Shown here: positions 1-12,699 of the stretch, in pieces
Layout of the letters: each line of letters opens with the position of its first letter
Position numbering within the stretch: the stretch's first letter is position 1
Assembly (NCBI GenBank): GCA_001661515.1
Contig: LUVW01000016.1
Span: 282,374 to 346,373 of the forward strand
Direction: 5' to 3'
DNA from: Capniomyces stellatus
Lineage: Eukaryota > Kickxellomycota > Harpellomycetes > Harpellales > Legeriomycetaceae
Length of the DNA stretch: 64,000 nucleotides
The notes under the pieces: model-generated
Told to the model about the DNA's origin: nothing
What the model saw: only the letters and a program-made list of their open reading frames with translations
The model's database searches: none
Translations under genes and position numbers: made by a program

Positions 1-963
1 GGTATCGGACAGCTGGTACATCAGAATCGGCGTGAACCCAGTCAAGAATACGTGTCCGTTGTGTGGACGTGGAAGAGGATTTTCTTTCTTATGCTCAATT
101 ATAAACCCAACAAAGTGCGATCGAAGTGTGGGTTTGCTGGTTGGATTGTTAACTGTCCTGAATTTGGAGTAGATCCCGTCGGCAATCACAGTAAGTGGTG
201 CATAGGCTTTGAACCCAACTAAACTCTCCTCTGTAACCAAAGTGTCGTCTCCAGTATGGTATGCCTCGAGGTCTTTGTGTCCTCTGCGAGGCTTAACTTC
301 AACACCAAGCACCTGTCCTGTTGATCTATCTTTGATAAGCTCAGAGACCTCGGCCTCTACACAAGTAACGTTTGGCTCTGCCTTGCATGCTGCCCGGACG
401 TTGGACAAGAACTCCCCGTGGTGAAATGACACACCCTTAATTCTATTCCCAGTTTCTTCGTCCACGTTGTATGGAACATAAACATTTTTGTTTCCAAAGG
501 CAATGTGGTATCCACTCGCTTCAACCGCCGAAATCCCATAAAACGCCTCCTCCAGCCCCAATCTCTCCAACGCCTGCACCCCCCCTGGCTGCATAAGCTC
601 TCCAACGATACGGTCAGGCTTATCCCAGCTTCTTTCAATCACCAGCACTCTCCTACCATCTCGTGCAAACGATGTTGCCATAGCCGCTCCAATTGGACCT
701 GCCCCAACGACTATTACATCGTAGCCTTTAGCTAATATTTTGCCCTAAGCCGAATAAATCCAAATATGTACCATATCAGTTTACTAAATGAATCCTAAAT
801 CTATTGAATGTTTTCCCATAACAACAGCATACCCATTACCCTCTTGGGTACATGTGTGTGCATGGAAGTAGTGCGTGTTTATTTTGTTCCAAACTAATTT
901 GTAGTTTGTAGATACCAATTATAAAGCTACTTTACTCACCTGGTCTGCACAGGTTAGTACCAT
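1..963 (-). CDS. ERG1: Squalene epoxidase (squalene monooxygenase), 5' part, cut by window edge
   Basis: Converts squalene to 2,3-oxidosqualene in the ER membrane, an FAD- and O2-dependent step of ergosterol synthesis. I read a 24-nt first exon (940-963, encoding MVLTCADQ, donor GTGAGT), a 195-nt intron (745-939, acceptor TTAG) and a second exon from 744 down to base 1. The frame is kept across the junction. Exon 2 opens with the Rossmann FAD-binding motif YDVIVVGAGPIGAAMA, followed by the family signature DRIVGELMQPGG, then FHHGEFLSNVRAA and, at the edge, PILMYQLSDT, all in the order found in fungal ERG1. About half of the roughly 490-residue protein is present; the substrate domain and C-terminal membrane helices lie outside. 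The tiny first exon is the least certain part. Confidence 0.92.
745..939 (-). other. Intron 1 of ERG1
   Basis: 195 nt, GTGAGT donor and CTTAG acceptor on the minus strand. It is needed because an in-frame TAG lies directly before the exon 2 reading GKILAKGYDVIVVGAG. Confidence 0.8.
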
Positions 964-3097
964 TGACCGGTCATTCACAAACCTTTTGAATGTGGGCTCA
1001 TCCCCTAGCTTGTTTACTTCGAACTTCATTCTCTTTGTTTTTTTTATTATTATCGTTTTTTTGCTTATTTTTTACTTATTTTTTGCTTATTTTTTGCTTT
1101 TATTTATAGCTGGTTTTAATTTCGTAATCTTCCGTCCTTATCTTGGTAAGTTTATTAACTTCTTTCGTTGGAGCGTCGAATCCAAATCCAGGTTCAGACT
1201 TAAAGAAATGGAAATTCTGGACCAAAGCGCTTTTTAGTTAACAATTATATGTATTAATAATAAGAGTGATGGTGATAATAGGCTGTTTTTGGAAATATTA
1301 AAATAATTAAATATGTGGTTCGGTAAATATAAAAGGTTTTGTCAAGTTTCGTCGCCAGCTTATTTTAATAGCGACCATTTAATTTCGTATAAAAAAAATC
1401 GCACTATACAAACACCAAAAAGAAACATTATTTTACGCTTTAAAAAGAATCTAAAAAAAACATACTATTTTTCTGAATCTAAATCAATACAATCAAAACT
1501 TTAGAAAAGCACTGCTGCTATTGGCTCGGTATTTTGTTATTCGAAATTGGCCAAGTTTTTTTTATTTCTGATTAAATTAGATTCCGAATCAAATTGATTA
1601 AATTGCACTCTGCCCTTAATAAACCACCAAGTAACTAAGCTTGGTTCTCTTGGGACCATTTAACTTGTATTCGTTTGAAGCTGTGAAAAAAAATCAAAAT
1701 CAAATAAAAAAAGCTGAATAAGTTGCACCACAATTATCACATGTTTTTGGCTGGTTTTTTGATTTTAAATAATAGTTGGCATTCCTGAGCCATGTCTATC
1801 TCTGCCTGTTTTTCATATAAATATATACCTATCACCAAACATGCCAAACTCGATAGCCATACTCAGACACTCTAAATTCAGGCCCACTGTGGTCTGCTAA
1901 TATACACTTGCACGCTCGTTTTTCTTTTATTTAGCCTGTAGCAAGTTTTTGTAGGTAAACCAACCCCAACTTACCCTTGGCCTTTTTATTTCATTAATGC
2001 CATTACTCGTACTTTTTGGAGTCTAGAACAACTCGAGTGTCTTGTGGTACTCCAGCGTAGAACTTTAAAAACAAAAAAAATCAAAAATCAAAAATCAACG
2101 CTTTATTGCGCAGGGTGCGGCTTTCGCATAACTACAGCATTTAACATTCAATGCCTTGACCTAATTCAACTTGGTACTGTGGCCAAGTTGTAGAAATGAT
2201 ACACTGTTTTGGAATGATAAGTCATAGTGAGTATGGCCCGGCCTCGATTTTACAAACTACCTGCTTTCGAAACAGAAATGAAAACCCACGCCATATGACC
2301 AAGAAACCCTGAGCTAAAAACTTTGTAGCTGATTTCAAGGCGTTTTATAAGCCTTGTAATAAATATAGGACAATAAATAAACACAAAAAGGCTGTTGGCA
2401 GTTAGTAGTTACTAACTAGTATATTAAATCCTGCATTGGGGTTTTTTTAACCTTTGTAAATCAATGTAAAAGCAACAAATTGACCTGACAAATATAATAA
2501 TAATTCGAATTGATTTAGGAATTTCCGAATTTTCAAGTAAAATGGCTGTTGGAATAGTGTTGTTATCATAATTTTGCGTTCAACAAAACTTGTTAATAAC
2601 GCGAAATTACTCATTTAATATAACCTTGGTGGATCTAATATTATACACAGGTGTAATAATGTGCACTTGTTTCACCAATTTAGTTGGATAACTACGGTTA
2701 TAACTTATGCCAACAAAATATAGCATGGTTTTAAACTGGGTTTGATTATAGAGCCAACCTTTTAACTATCAATACCAAGCCTAGCCATACGCCACTGGTT
2801 TACAATACACGCCAAATTCGAAGTTTTGAATACCGCATTTTATTACTTTCATTGCAACTATCGTAATATGGGTGTTATCAAGAGCCAAACAGTAAATATA
2901 GGGTCAAGCAGTAAGTGTTGACAAGAATCACAAAAGTTGGTTGTAAAAATAAAAAAAGACTATTGATTAATTAATATTAGTACATAGTGGAATTCGGGAC
3001 ATATCATGGTTTATAAAATTAAAAACAGCAAGAGCTTTCTATAGATAATTAAGATGGAAACTTGTATGCACATTGTTTGAGAGTTATGTGCTGGTGT
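964..3097. other. AT-rich intergenic region between ERG1 and the K+ channel gene
   Basis: No convincing gene. The only longish frames are T- or A-rich low-complexity translations (for example 986-1237, Phe/Leu-rich). It should hold the ERG1 promoter just right of 963 and the K+ channel terminator region left of 3098. Confidence 0.6.
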
Positions 3098-5794
3098 TTA
3101 TATAGATGTTGCGCTCTTGACAAAAGCTTGGAACGAATCTACCAACAGCACAATAAGTGCAGTAACACACGAAACACCGAAAAGTGCTATCACATTAAAG
3201 AATATTATACTAAGGTGTGACTTTAGCACATAGTCACCATAACCTATCAAAAAATAAAGATAAAAAAACGCGTGTTAGCACAGCCAGGCATATTCAAAAG
3301 TATAAATATGTATGTGTATGTGTATGTGTATGTGTATGTATACATTCGTAATGAACTGAATTGGTCCTGATTTATACCCAATTTAGGTGGAATTCTTACC
3401 AAGTGTTGAAAATGAAACAAACGAGAACCAAAGTGAGTCAAAGTATGTCCATTGGTCGCGCTCAAGGTAGTAGAAACAACCTGATATAATAAACCTATTG
3501 GTATTCGGTAGGTAAAAAGTTGACATAAATAACAAGCATCAACAAAATCCCGAATATATCAAGTACAGACTTGGGACATAGCAAGAATTAGATTTAAAAG
3601 AATAGTAATAATAATAATAAAACGCAAATTTCAATAAAATATAAATATAAATAAAACGCAAGGCCTTGTTAGTAAATTTTTCTGCCTTACCAAAAAACAA
3701 GGTTGAACAGTATCACCCAGGCCAGCTTATTGTTTATTCTTCTTAACGCTCTTTTCCTCAGCAACTTTATCGATCTATTCCTATGGTTTTTTATCTTGAG
3801 TGCATCTGTGAATGTTAAGATGTCTACCTTGGCGCCCGCATCCAAGCTGGTTTTCTTTTTAAATATATTTGCCCACCTTGACTTAGTTTCTTTTGTACAC
3901 AACTTCTGGGATTGGAATGATGTGCTTCCAACGCCATTAGGAGATGGGTTGTTGCATGTAGGGATTGTTTCTCCTTTTGCTTTGAGCTTTTTAGAATATC
4001 TGTTAATCACAACATCGATTACCACTTCCCTGGTGTTCATTAAAAACAGTCCAATAAACATGTACCCTATTATCATCCAGCACATAAATATTGATCTAGA
4101 CAACACTGATGTCGGTAAATAGTCGCCGTACCCAACTGTGGCCATCGTCACTATTGTTATTTTTAGAATGAAATACAACGTTTAGCCTTGTTTATTCAAA
4201 CTAAATTCAAGTACGTGACGGCATAATAACGTTATTTATGTATTAATAGCAGTAGCAGTAGTAGCAGTAGTAGCAGTAATAATATATTAAAAATTAAATT
4301 AAACAAAGCTAAAATATGTTAGTGCCATTACCTATGCTGACATAGAATCCGATGTAAAATGGGAATCCCTCTAGAATGTTGAAAAGTATACTACCCACCG
4401 CAGCCCAAAAATACACACAGTTCAGGCTGAATAGAAATAACCGCTGTGTCTTTGACATTCCCGATCCTAAGCATTAATTATCGAATACTCTGTGTTTATA
4501 AGCCATCGTTTAAACTCGGCAATATTAATACCGGATTGGTGCAATTACCTCTGTGTCTGAAATCTTTTGTCTTTTTGTAGTCTATTATGAGCATTGTTGA
4601 TATCGAAATGGACATTACAAACCCACAAAGCGATATAACAATACCTTGGAATATACTATCAACTGAAAAACTATTATTTGATAATATCATCACCAATGAC
4701 AATGCCAAGCCAGAAACTCCTAAATTAGGTATACACGCTCTTTTAGTGTGGGTATTTTTTTACTTATTATTTAGCGTGCTCTGTTTTATTTGTCACGATT
4801 TGAAACTATCAAGCGACAGATTTATAAAGAATGTAGAATGTAAATAAAGTTACCATTAACTGTGTTGAATACTATAGATACCAGCGTCGTTGTTAACACG
4901 TCGTAGTTTAAACACCGCATTGTAAACGACAGCGTGGATATGAACAGAAATATAAGCAATACCAGTTTTGGGATCAAGTTCTCTAAAATTAAAAAAAAAT
5001 TAAAAGAATAGCCACACAGAATCGCACAAAGTTTAAATAGGAGAAATATTGGATTTTAACTAACTTGGCTGTTGCAAAGAAAATATTAATTTGAAATAAA
5101 TGCTACAGTTATACTTACGAGTAATCTCGACTAAGCAGTTGGTGAGCCAAGTGATCAGTTATCCAGAGTGGGATCAATTAATACATAATTGATCTGTTAG
5201 CAAAATGCTTTTATATCAATAAAAAAGAAGCATTTCAAATTTTGCATTTCATTAATCTAGTTAAGAGTAATAAATCATCAACTTACATCTTTCCCCACTG
5301 CCATACTTGATCTCTAGACTATTGCTTAACGGTGTTGTAATGTCGTTGTCAAAAAATAAACCATTAAGCAGCATGTTAATAGGAATCAGCCACCCCACCA
5401 CACACACAATTGTTCTGTTCTTTTTCCTAAATGTTTGAGGTGTTCTGACTTGATACTCGTCAAGATTGTAGTTTTTTTCATAGCCGTTGTCGCCATTGCG
5501 ATCATCTATATTGGTAGTAATACTACCGTGGCCATCACCCTTACTGTATTCACCTATATTTTTGTCATCTGGTTCAAGAGTATCCGTACTAGAATTAATA
5601 CTAGAATTGTCTATTTCTATTTGAACATTATCCGTATAATCATCAGTAACATCACTGTTTTCTCCTGCTCCACTTCCATCTCCGCCTCCGTTCTTATTTT
5701 CATCCCTACACTCATCCCCCCTTTGTTCCGATATACTATTTGCATTTTTTTCCGCACTAGACTTTGAGTTGAAGCCCGAGCTTTTGGGTATCAT
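3098..5794 (-). CDS. TOK1: TOK1-type two-pore outward-rectifier potassium channel (8 TM, 2 P loops)
   Basis: Plasma-membrane K+ channel of the fungal TOK family. Exons: 5794-5287, 5130-5119, 4982-4854, 4719-4549, 4466-4332, 4150-3691, 3494-3400 and 3243-3098, giving 551 residues with every junction in phase. The N-terminal ~130 residues are hydrophilic (Asp/Asn/Ser-rich). Helices S1-S4 follow, then S5, pore loop 1 with filter TVGYGDY (about residues 323-329), S6, a cytosolic linker, S7, pore loop 2 with TLGYGDY (about 502-508), and S8. The 8-TM/2-P layout is unique to fungal TOK channels. The C-terminus after S8 is only about a dozen residues, much shorter than in yeast TOK1. The second exon is only 12 nt; without it the frame hits a stop. 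Most introns are 82-200 nt. Confidence 0.9.
3309..3343. repeat. (GTGTAT)n microsatellite in the last intron of the K+ channel gene
   Basis: About five hexamer units, inside the intron at 3244-3399. Confidence 0.85.
4247..4285. repeat. (AGC/AGT) trinucleotide repeat in a K+ channel intron
   Basis: Imperfect AGTAGC/AGT units inside the intron at 4151-4331. Confidence 0.85.
5119..5130 (-). other. 12-nt microexon of the K+ channel gene
   Basis: Flanked by TTAG acceptor and a perfect GTAAGT donor. Exon 1 ends one base into a codon and joining it directly to exon 3 gives TAG. Inserting these 12 bases (2+9+1) keeps phase and yields GERFEITQNLIPK. The flanking introns are 156 and 136 nt. Confidence 0.8.
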
Positions 5795-7558
5795 CGTAGC
5801 ACCGTTTAAATGCTTCTTGGTGACCCGTGTTGGATATCAGCTCTTTGACTTTTTAAAATTTTGAACCTCGGTTTTCAATTTAGAATTATATGAACTGACA
5901 GTAAAATGCTTTTTTGGTCAATCAGCATTGTATACACCTCTGGTATATATATATACATTCGTATGCTTCACCTACCAAAATGGCTCCTATAAAAAACAAA
6001 TTAAGGTATTTAGTTGATAGCGTGTACTTTGGAGTTTGGCAAAATAGGAATATATCGTACAACTTTGGGTTCATATGGTTATTTGGGAAATTGGTAAATA
6101 TGGTCGTTTTATTTGTTGTAGCCTCTTACGTACCTATGAATAGTTTTCAACACTCAATATTTTTCGGTTTTTAATTGATGATGGTTTGCACAAAAAATTC
6201 TTTGGCCGGGTAGTTTAATAACCTCGATTATAAATTCGATGCCTACAGCTGGCTCTATGAATATTCTTGGTTCACTAATTCAAGCTTTGTGATGTGAAAA
6301 TCGATGTTTGCGTTACTTTTTTGTTTTGCTCTTATTGATGTCTACTTTTCGGACTTTTTAATTTTGGATTTTTAACATTGGACTTTTAATGTTGGATTTT
6401 TAATATGAGTGACAAAAAACCACCCTGCAGCTCAATCACTATAGCATCATTTTACTTTAGACCTGCTAGTGGTCATAAACTATCAATTACCGATTAATAT
6501 GGTTGTTGAGGCTTAAATTTCTGCATCTTCTTTTAAGCCCATTTGCCTTGTAAGTGCAGCGACATAATTTTTTACAGAAACAAAATAAAGTTGGCACAGT
6601 ACCAAACATGTCGTAAAAAGTAGCCTTGTTGATTTTAAGAGGATGCGGCAAAATACCTGAGTTTATGCACCGTGTATATACTGCAAATGTGTTAAGAGTG
6701 GGGGTATCTTCCTCCAGCATGATTGACCAGTTCAATTGTATCCAATGTTAATTTGTTAAATCATTTATATCTGTAAATGATCATTTGTTTAATGCAGTCT
6801 AATCGATTGTTTTTTGTTTGTTTTTTTACACATCATTTTGATATGAAACAAAGATTTATGTACTAACTCGGTATGGTTAATATATGTTTACCAGAAAGTT
6901 AGCCTACTTTCATCAAAAGTATTTTCGCCTTTATTATTTTTAAAATATATATTCATCATTACAAAGTATGACTCGGTTTTAGCCATATTGCAAAAAGTTT
7001 GTTCTTTGCTTGCCGCCACAAAAAAAAAACGATAGGCCAAACAAAAATATTCGCCTGTGGTAAAATAAAAGCACTAGCAAACCCACGGCTATAGTTTTTA
7101 TATCAAAGCTGCCGTTGAGTGACAACTAAAATCAAATTTTGATTCATAGAGACAGTCAGTCAATTCCATCAACATGTCATGAATACAGCGAGTATAATTT
7201 AATCAAAGGGCACATAATTTTTTACATATGTATTTTATTTCTGGTTTAAAGCTAAAGAAAAGTCTATGAGGTTGAATAAACATAATGTACAAAAAAAAAA
7301 GTGTAACTAATGTCAAGCCAAAACACAAACTTGACAAAAAAAAGTCGATGTAATATATACGGCACAGACGCTGTGGCATTGTAGTGGTAAAGTGCCATAG
7401 AGAAGCAATTGGTTGCTATGAGTGGCAGCCAGAATTTGTCTGTGTTTATAAGCGGTTAGGAAGAGGAACTCGGTTTGCAGCGATGGCAAGGGCATTAAAC
7501 GGAATTGGTTTTACAATATTCGAGATTAAATAAAGAGTGAGATAGCATGTCGATACTT
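5795..7558. other. AT-rich intergenic region
   Basis: Contains the K+ channel promoter on its left and the downstream region of the KIAA1143-like gene on its right. No frame here has family-like composition. Nothing else seen. Confidence 0.6.
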
Positions 7559-8134
7559 TTAATTGTCGTCAAAAGACAGCAGTTTTTTGTTTGGTTTTAG
7601 CTGTTTTTTGTCTTTTTTGCTCAAAATCTTTTTGTCGTTTTTAGAGCTTGCCTTTTTAACCTTTGAATAATGAGATTCAATAATCTTGTTGGCTGTATAA
7701 TCTCTGGAACCAGCTCCATCTTCCGCTTTTGTCCCGGGGACACGTCCGGATTTGCTCTTGAGTTTAGCTGCATCGCCTTGGTCGTAATTCTCTAGTAAAT
7801 CTTTGGTTATTTTTTTAGATTCCAAAGCAAGACCCACTTGCTCCTCGCTTAAATCTCTTCCTTGTTTAAGCACGACAATTTGAGGCTTAAATTCGTCTTC
7901 GTTGTCGTCAGAGTCGGAGTTACTAGCATTATTACCACTTCTGCTGTGCTTTGTGCTCTTTGTATAAATACCGCCATCTTGCTGCTTTTGTGCATCATTT
8001 GCCGCGAATTTGGAATTTACTGTAGATTCTTTTGGCACACCCACCAGCATTCTCTGTATAAAACTTGGCTTTTCTTCATGGTACTCTAGGTTTCTTCCAA
8101 TCTTTTGCGATGTGTTGCTTTTTTTAAAACTCAT
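7559..8134 (-). CDS. KIAA1143-like protein (DUF4604 family)
   Basis: Single exon, 191 residues, start MSFKKSN, stop at 7559. Three anchors match the family in order: an N-terminal NLEYHEEKPSFIQRML (animal proteins have VSYVRPAEPAFLARF-like sequence), a central PQIVVLKQGRDLSEEQV after an acidic Ser/Asp stretch, and a Lys-rich tail ending KKLLSFDDN, the LLSFD signature. The protein is hydrophilic, Lys-rich and probably disordered and nuclear, but its molecular role is unknown in any organism I know of. I infer family membership only. It has no intron, unlike most genes here. Confidence 0.85.
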   Translation of the reverse strand: MSFKKSNTSQKIGRNLEYHEEKPSFIQRMLVGVPKESTVNSKFAANDAQKQQDGGIYTKSTKHSRSGNNASNSDSDDNEDEFKPQIVVLKQGRDLSEEQVGLALESKKITKDLLENYDQGDAAKLKSKSGRVPGTKAEDGAGSRDYTANKIIESHYSKVKKASSKNDKKILSKKDKKQLKPNKKLLSFDDN

Positions 8135-10797
8135 TCCAGAATATGTTTAAAATGTGAAGTCGAATTTCAATTTCAATATATCAATGTGTCAATTTAAGAA
8201 AAAGTTAAACCAAATAATAAATAAAATATGAAAATAAATCAGCTCATTCTACAACAATCAGTCTGCCAGTTCAAGAGTTATAACCATTAAATAATCAAGT
8301 CCAGTTCGGAGAGTTTATTAGACATAGACACTTTTACTAATTACCAGTTTCCCAAGCTGTTTTTTTTTATAAAAATTACCGTAATTTCTAATTGTATTTT
8401 TATAAATTCTCTGGTAAAAAACTAGTAAATCAACTCGTTTTCAGTTTTGAAACCTTTCAGTATTGTTTTTTGAAATTACAGATCATTAGTCCAATGACTC
8501 TTGATTTTTTAGAAACGTGGACAGGTTTTTTACACGAGCTATCCAATGTCCACTTGGCAACTGTACATATTTTAATGTTTTGCTATTTTTTCGAATTCAC
8601 AAAAAAATAATCGTCTTCGGCTTTACAAATCAAAACGCAGTTCCGTTATTAAAAAATAAAATAGTAGCACAACTAGCCACATTTTTTAAAGAGAAGATTT
8701 TTTTAATCAAGAGCTCGAGGATGAAATGAAATGCAAAAAAATGCCGGTTTTAAACTTGAAGTTTATCAAAAACATATATCCTTCAGTGCTGAAAATGAAA
8801 AAATAAATATTGATTTAATTGAAAGTGTATTTTACTAAATCAAGTTCCAAGGAAGCCAAAAGTTAAAAAAAACATCAACCTTCAATCTAAAAAGAATTCT
8901 TCAAAAAAAGCGTACAGCTTTGGTGACCAAGAACTATTATTGTATTAAATACAGAACGTAGAGCTAAAACTCAGAGGCTAGGACAAATTGTTTAAACATG
9001 TTGTATACCCAATTGGATGACTTGGTTATTTTGATAATAGGTTCAATAAAAGTTTAAAAAAAAAGGCAGCAATACTGACTTGGATTTGAAATAAAAAACG
9101 AAATGCTAATGTTCAAAGGGTTTTCTCAATTGCACCTATTAACATAAATAACAATTTACAGAGACACTCTACCAATAAAAAACCTAGGAAGATGTCATTA
9201 CTGGTCAATCACTGCTATTAGATCTTCCAGCCAATAGCACATATATTTTACAACAAAACTTTATTATGATGAACTGGATTCTCTGTTACTGATATTTTAG
9301 GCAATATGGTTTATTTATTCGGCATTACTTTACGTAGTGCTTGGTTGCTTTTGATAGCTTTTTTTTTAACGAAGTTTAGGCTCAAATGTTTTTTTTTATT
9401 ACTATTTATTGTTGGAATTAGACTCGGTTTTTTATTATTATTGAAATTAGGCTCGAGTATTTTGGGTCAATCTAAAACATGTGATTATTGCGTTGCAACT
9501 GTAAAGTCGAAAATTGTTACCATCAGTAATAACAGGGTTGGAGTTTTGTATTACGATTATTCAAAACGACACGTAAAACATAAGGCCAGAAATTTTGTTT
9601 TACTTTGATGAGGTAAAGGCAATCAAAGGCAGATAAGAGAACTGAATTATGTAAGAAAAATTTAAAACAAAACAACAAAACAACTAAAGGAAAAAGAAAA
9701 AATAAAAAGGAAAAAAGAGCTGGAAAAAGAAGTAACGAAAGAAAGTCGAAAAAAAAGTAAGGAAAAAGGGGGAAACTGTGAACCAATTACAAGAGAGCAT
9801 GTTGTTTTTGATTCTTAAAACAATCTGAATCTTGATTAGTAAGATCTGCATTAATGTAATTGCTGGGTGAATTTCCTCGTTTTTCTGTTTGATATTTTTT
9901 TTCACCGACTTTTCTTTGTACTTTGTTGTTGTTTCTACATTATCTAAATTTGGGTTTATCTAAAGCTGGTTTTGGATTAATGTTTGTTACAGCCTACTTT
10001 GTGTGTATAACCAACTACAAAGGCGTGATTTTGATTTGAAGGCGATTTGCCAAAAGCCATTCAAAAAGATGTTTAAAGGGTGGTGCAATAATGAAGAGTA
10101 AAAGCAGACTTAATAATGGGAGAACAAGCCCCGGGTAATTTAAAGCAAATGCGTGTATATGTTGTTACATCTTTTGAATACAATATTGATTGAAACATCA
10201 AAGAGCAATTTGGCATGATGGTTAAAGTGACAATTTTTATCTACAAAAACAAAGAAATATAATAAAACCAACCTATACCAATAAGAAAATTAAAATAACC
10301 CCAACCACTTACACCAAACATTAAAAAGGAGCTGAAACTGGAAAAGAACTGATTAAAAAAACAGAACAGTGTGGTGGCGAAGGCAGAAGGCGTTTCCAAA
10401 CAGATAGGAAAGTAAAGCGTGTTTCATAATCAAGTTTAGATTTTGTAACTTGCTGATTTTGAGATTAAAAACAAAACAAAGAAGTAAATTAGAACTAAAC
10501 AAAAAGATATTTCAATAATGCCAAAGAGGAAATAGCAGGATAAAAAAATGATAACAACGTAAATATGATTATGTGATTGTTAAAGTAGGAATGATTAAAC
10601 CAATGATATACAGGTTGAAATGAATGTATTGAATGTAATTACAGTTGTGATAGAAATACTACTATCGTGAAAATGAAGTTGGCAGTAATAAAATCTACAA
10701 TGTCCCAATAAAAAAAAAAAAAGGGAACTGAAAAAAAAAGTAAGGGGGAGTGGTGGGGGGTATGAGTAAAGTACAGCCAAGATAAAACAGACCGGAT
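8135..10797. other. AT-rich intergenic region
   Basis: 2.7 kb with no gene I can support. Frames such as 9306-9608 (plus) and 9523-9905 (minus) are low-complexity Leu/Phe-rich translations of T/A-rich DNA. Short A- and G-runs occur near 10710-10760, downstream of kinase A. Confidence 0.6.
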
Positions 10798-11976
10798 CTA
10801 GTATCCAAACTGTTGGTCTAGACATTGGTAAAAGTCGGATTGCATAACGTCGGAAATAGTTGGGCGGTTATTAGGATCCACGCTAAGCATTTGGCTAATA
10901 AGTTCGCCAGCTGACGACTCTGCTGGTGGAAGCCAGTGGTTAATTACGGCTGTGTTGTAGTTCAAGTACATATTGTAGTTTTTATCGGATAACTTTGAAA
11001 CCTCCCATGGGAAACGGCCTGAAACCATTGAGATGTAAACAATGGAAATTGCCCAAATGTCTGCAAGTCGGGGATCGTACTTGTTGTCGGGAATGAATAT
11101 CTCTGGTGCAATGTATGGGTCTGAGCCACACAGTCCCTTGGTCTGTTTGGGATTGTGGATGTCGAACGAAGTTGAGCAGCCAAAATCGATAATTCTCAGG
11201 TTGCCATCTATGCCAATGCACAAGTTGTCCAGTTTGATGTCTCTATGGGCAACATGTTCAGCCTCGTGTAAATACCCAACTGCATTGATGAGTTGGTAGA
11301 ACAGTTTGTTTAGGTACGTTCTGTCTTGTTGTTTTGTTTCTTGAAACTCTTGGACTATGCTGAATAGATCAGTTTTGCAGTACTCCATTATCCCATACAT
11401 GGTTCCGTCCTGTTCGAGAACCGCCTGGTGCATCTTTATTACGTTTGGGTGGTTGAACCTTCTGTTTAGAATAACTTCATTTGCATTGGCTTTATCCAAG
11501 CTTCTGCCCATATTCGAGTTGCTTTCTGGTGTATTTGTTTGCGAGTAGTTCTGAGCGTTTTTGGACTTGAAGAACTTCTTAATGGCAAACTTGTTACCAG
11601 TCCCGTCAACGTGCAAGGTCACGCTTCCACCGGTTCCTGACCCAACACAGCTCAAAGGCTTTCCGTAGCTTTCGTGCACAAATCCAACGGGTGCTCTCAG
11701 TATTCCGTCAGTGTGCTGGAAGTGCACATCCTTTTTACTTTCTACGATGTTTGATGAAAGGTAGGAAAAAAAGTTTTTAAACTTTTTGCCCTTAACCAGC
11801 TCAGCATCTTTCTTGTTTTGCCTAACACCGTCCTTTGTGCTAAACGACGAAACGTTCTTTTTCAACAACTGCTTCATAGAGCGCAGTGCCTTGTGTATCG
11901 ATTGTTCGCCATGTTTATCGTCAAACAGTGTGCTGGTTGGCGATATGTTGTGGTTGTTTTTTTCTATTAGCTTCAT
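10798..11976 (-). CDS. NPR1/HAL-family Ser/Thr protein kinase (kinase A)
   Basis: Single exon, 392 residues. A short N-terminal region (~100 residues) precedes a kinase domain with glycine loop GSGTGGSV, beta-3 lysine in FAIKKFF, catalytic HRDIKLDN, metal-binding IIDFGCS and activation/APE segment GLCGSDPYIAPE. The GxxGSDPY(I/L)APE pattern after a short activation loop is characteristic of the fungal NPR1/HAL4/HAL5 group, which controls nutrient permeases and K+ transport at the plasma membrane. All catalytic residues are present, so it should be active. It is a paralogue of kinase B at 19489-21286. The N-terminal regulatory part is much shorter than in yeast NPR1 or HAL5, so the exact orthologue cannot be named. 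A CTATATATA box lies near 12089, about 115 bp upstream. Confidence 0.87.
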   Translation of the reverse strand: MKLIEKNNHNISPTSTLFDDKHGEQSIHKALRSMKQLLKKNVSSFSTKDGVRQNKKDAELVKGKKFKNFFSYLSSNIVESKKDVHFQHTDGILRAPVGFVHESYGKPLSCVGSGTGGSVTLHVDGTGNKFAIKKFFKSKNAQNYSQTNTPESNSNMGRSLDKANANEVILNRRFNHPNVIKMHQAVLEQDGTMYGIMEYCKTDLFSIVQEFQETKQQDRTYLNKLFYQLINAVGYLHEAEHVAHRDIKLDNLCIGIDGNLRIIDFGCSTSFDIHNPKQTKGLCGSDPYIAPEIFIPDNKYDPRLADIWAISIVYISMVSGRFPWEVSKLSDKNYNMYLNYNTAVINHWLPPAESSAGELISQMLSVDPNNRPTISDVMQSDFYQCLDQQFGY

Positions 11977-12678
11977 ATTTGTTACTATTTAATGTTTGTT
12001 TGTTTGAATAGCAGATTTATGTTCAGCTATAATTTTTGGAATATAATTCTTAAGGTAAAATTCAGTAATCAGACCCGATTGTCTGCTATATATAGGTAAA
12101 ATATTTATTATCTTTCTAGAGTAAAAGTTAATGCTTTCAAAGCTGCTGCGTTATTTTACATTCTATTTATACTAAAACACCATTGCTGATTTTAAAACGT
12201 CATCGATTTTGGATATTTTTTTACTATATCCTTTTCCAACCATTTAAATTATTACTAACGATATCGGACATCTTGGCAATGTTTTTTTTTACTCGCCTTA
12301 TTTTCAATTTTCATGTTGTTGATTTAATTTTGGTTTTCGCAGTAGCAGAGAAGCCTGCCCAGGTAAAAAGAAAACGACTTTCTGCCAATTTATTTCTTTG
12401 TTTGATGCAAACTTTACAACAATAATAAAGAATCTACCCTGGCCACACATATCAATTGAAAAAAGCAGAAAGAAAAAAGAAAAAAATTCACCCTGACAAA
12501 TTAGTTTGCTTTTACATATAAAATTTTTATTGTAATAAAAGTTCGCAGTGCCGCAGCCAATAATCAATTGAATCTTAGACCTATTTAAGCTAGTTAATTA
12601 ATAGATAAACAGCCTGATTAACGTTGATTAAATTCCATGTTAATAACTGGTTATTTGTTTCTAACGTTTAGCCGTCAA

Positions 12679-12699
12679 CCCCCCCCCCCCCAAAAAAAA
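12679..12699. repeat. Poly-C followed by A8
   Basis: Thirteen C directly followed by exactly eight A. Confidence 0.95.

Noticed and set aside
4151..4185. Longer exon 6 of the K+ channel beginning at LYFILKITI
   Set aside because: An in-frame stop precedes it and no AG is available. The acceptor AATAG at 4151 joins VSI to VTMATVGYGDY in phase, and GGCTAAAC upstream looks like its branch point.
9306..9608. 100-residue hydrophobic plus-strand frame
   Set aside because: Leu/Phe-rich translation of a T-rich stretch, with no domain or start context.
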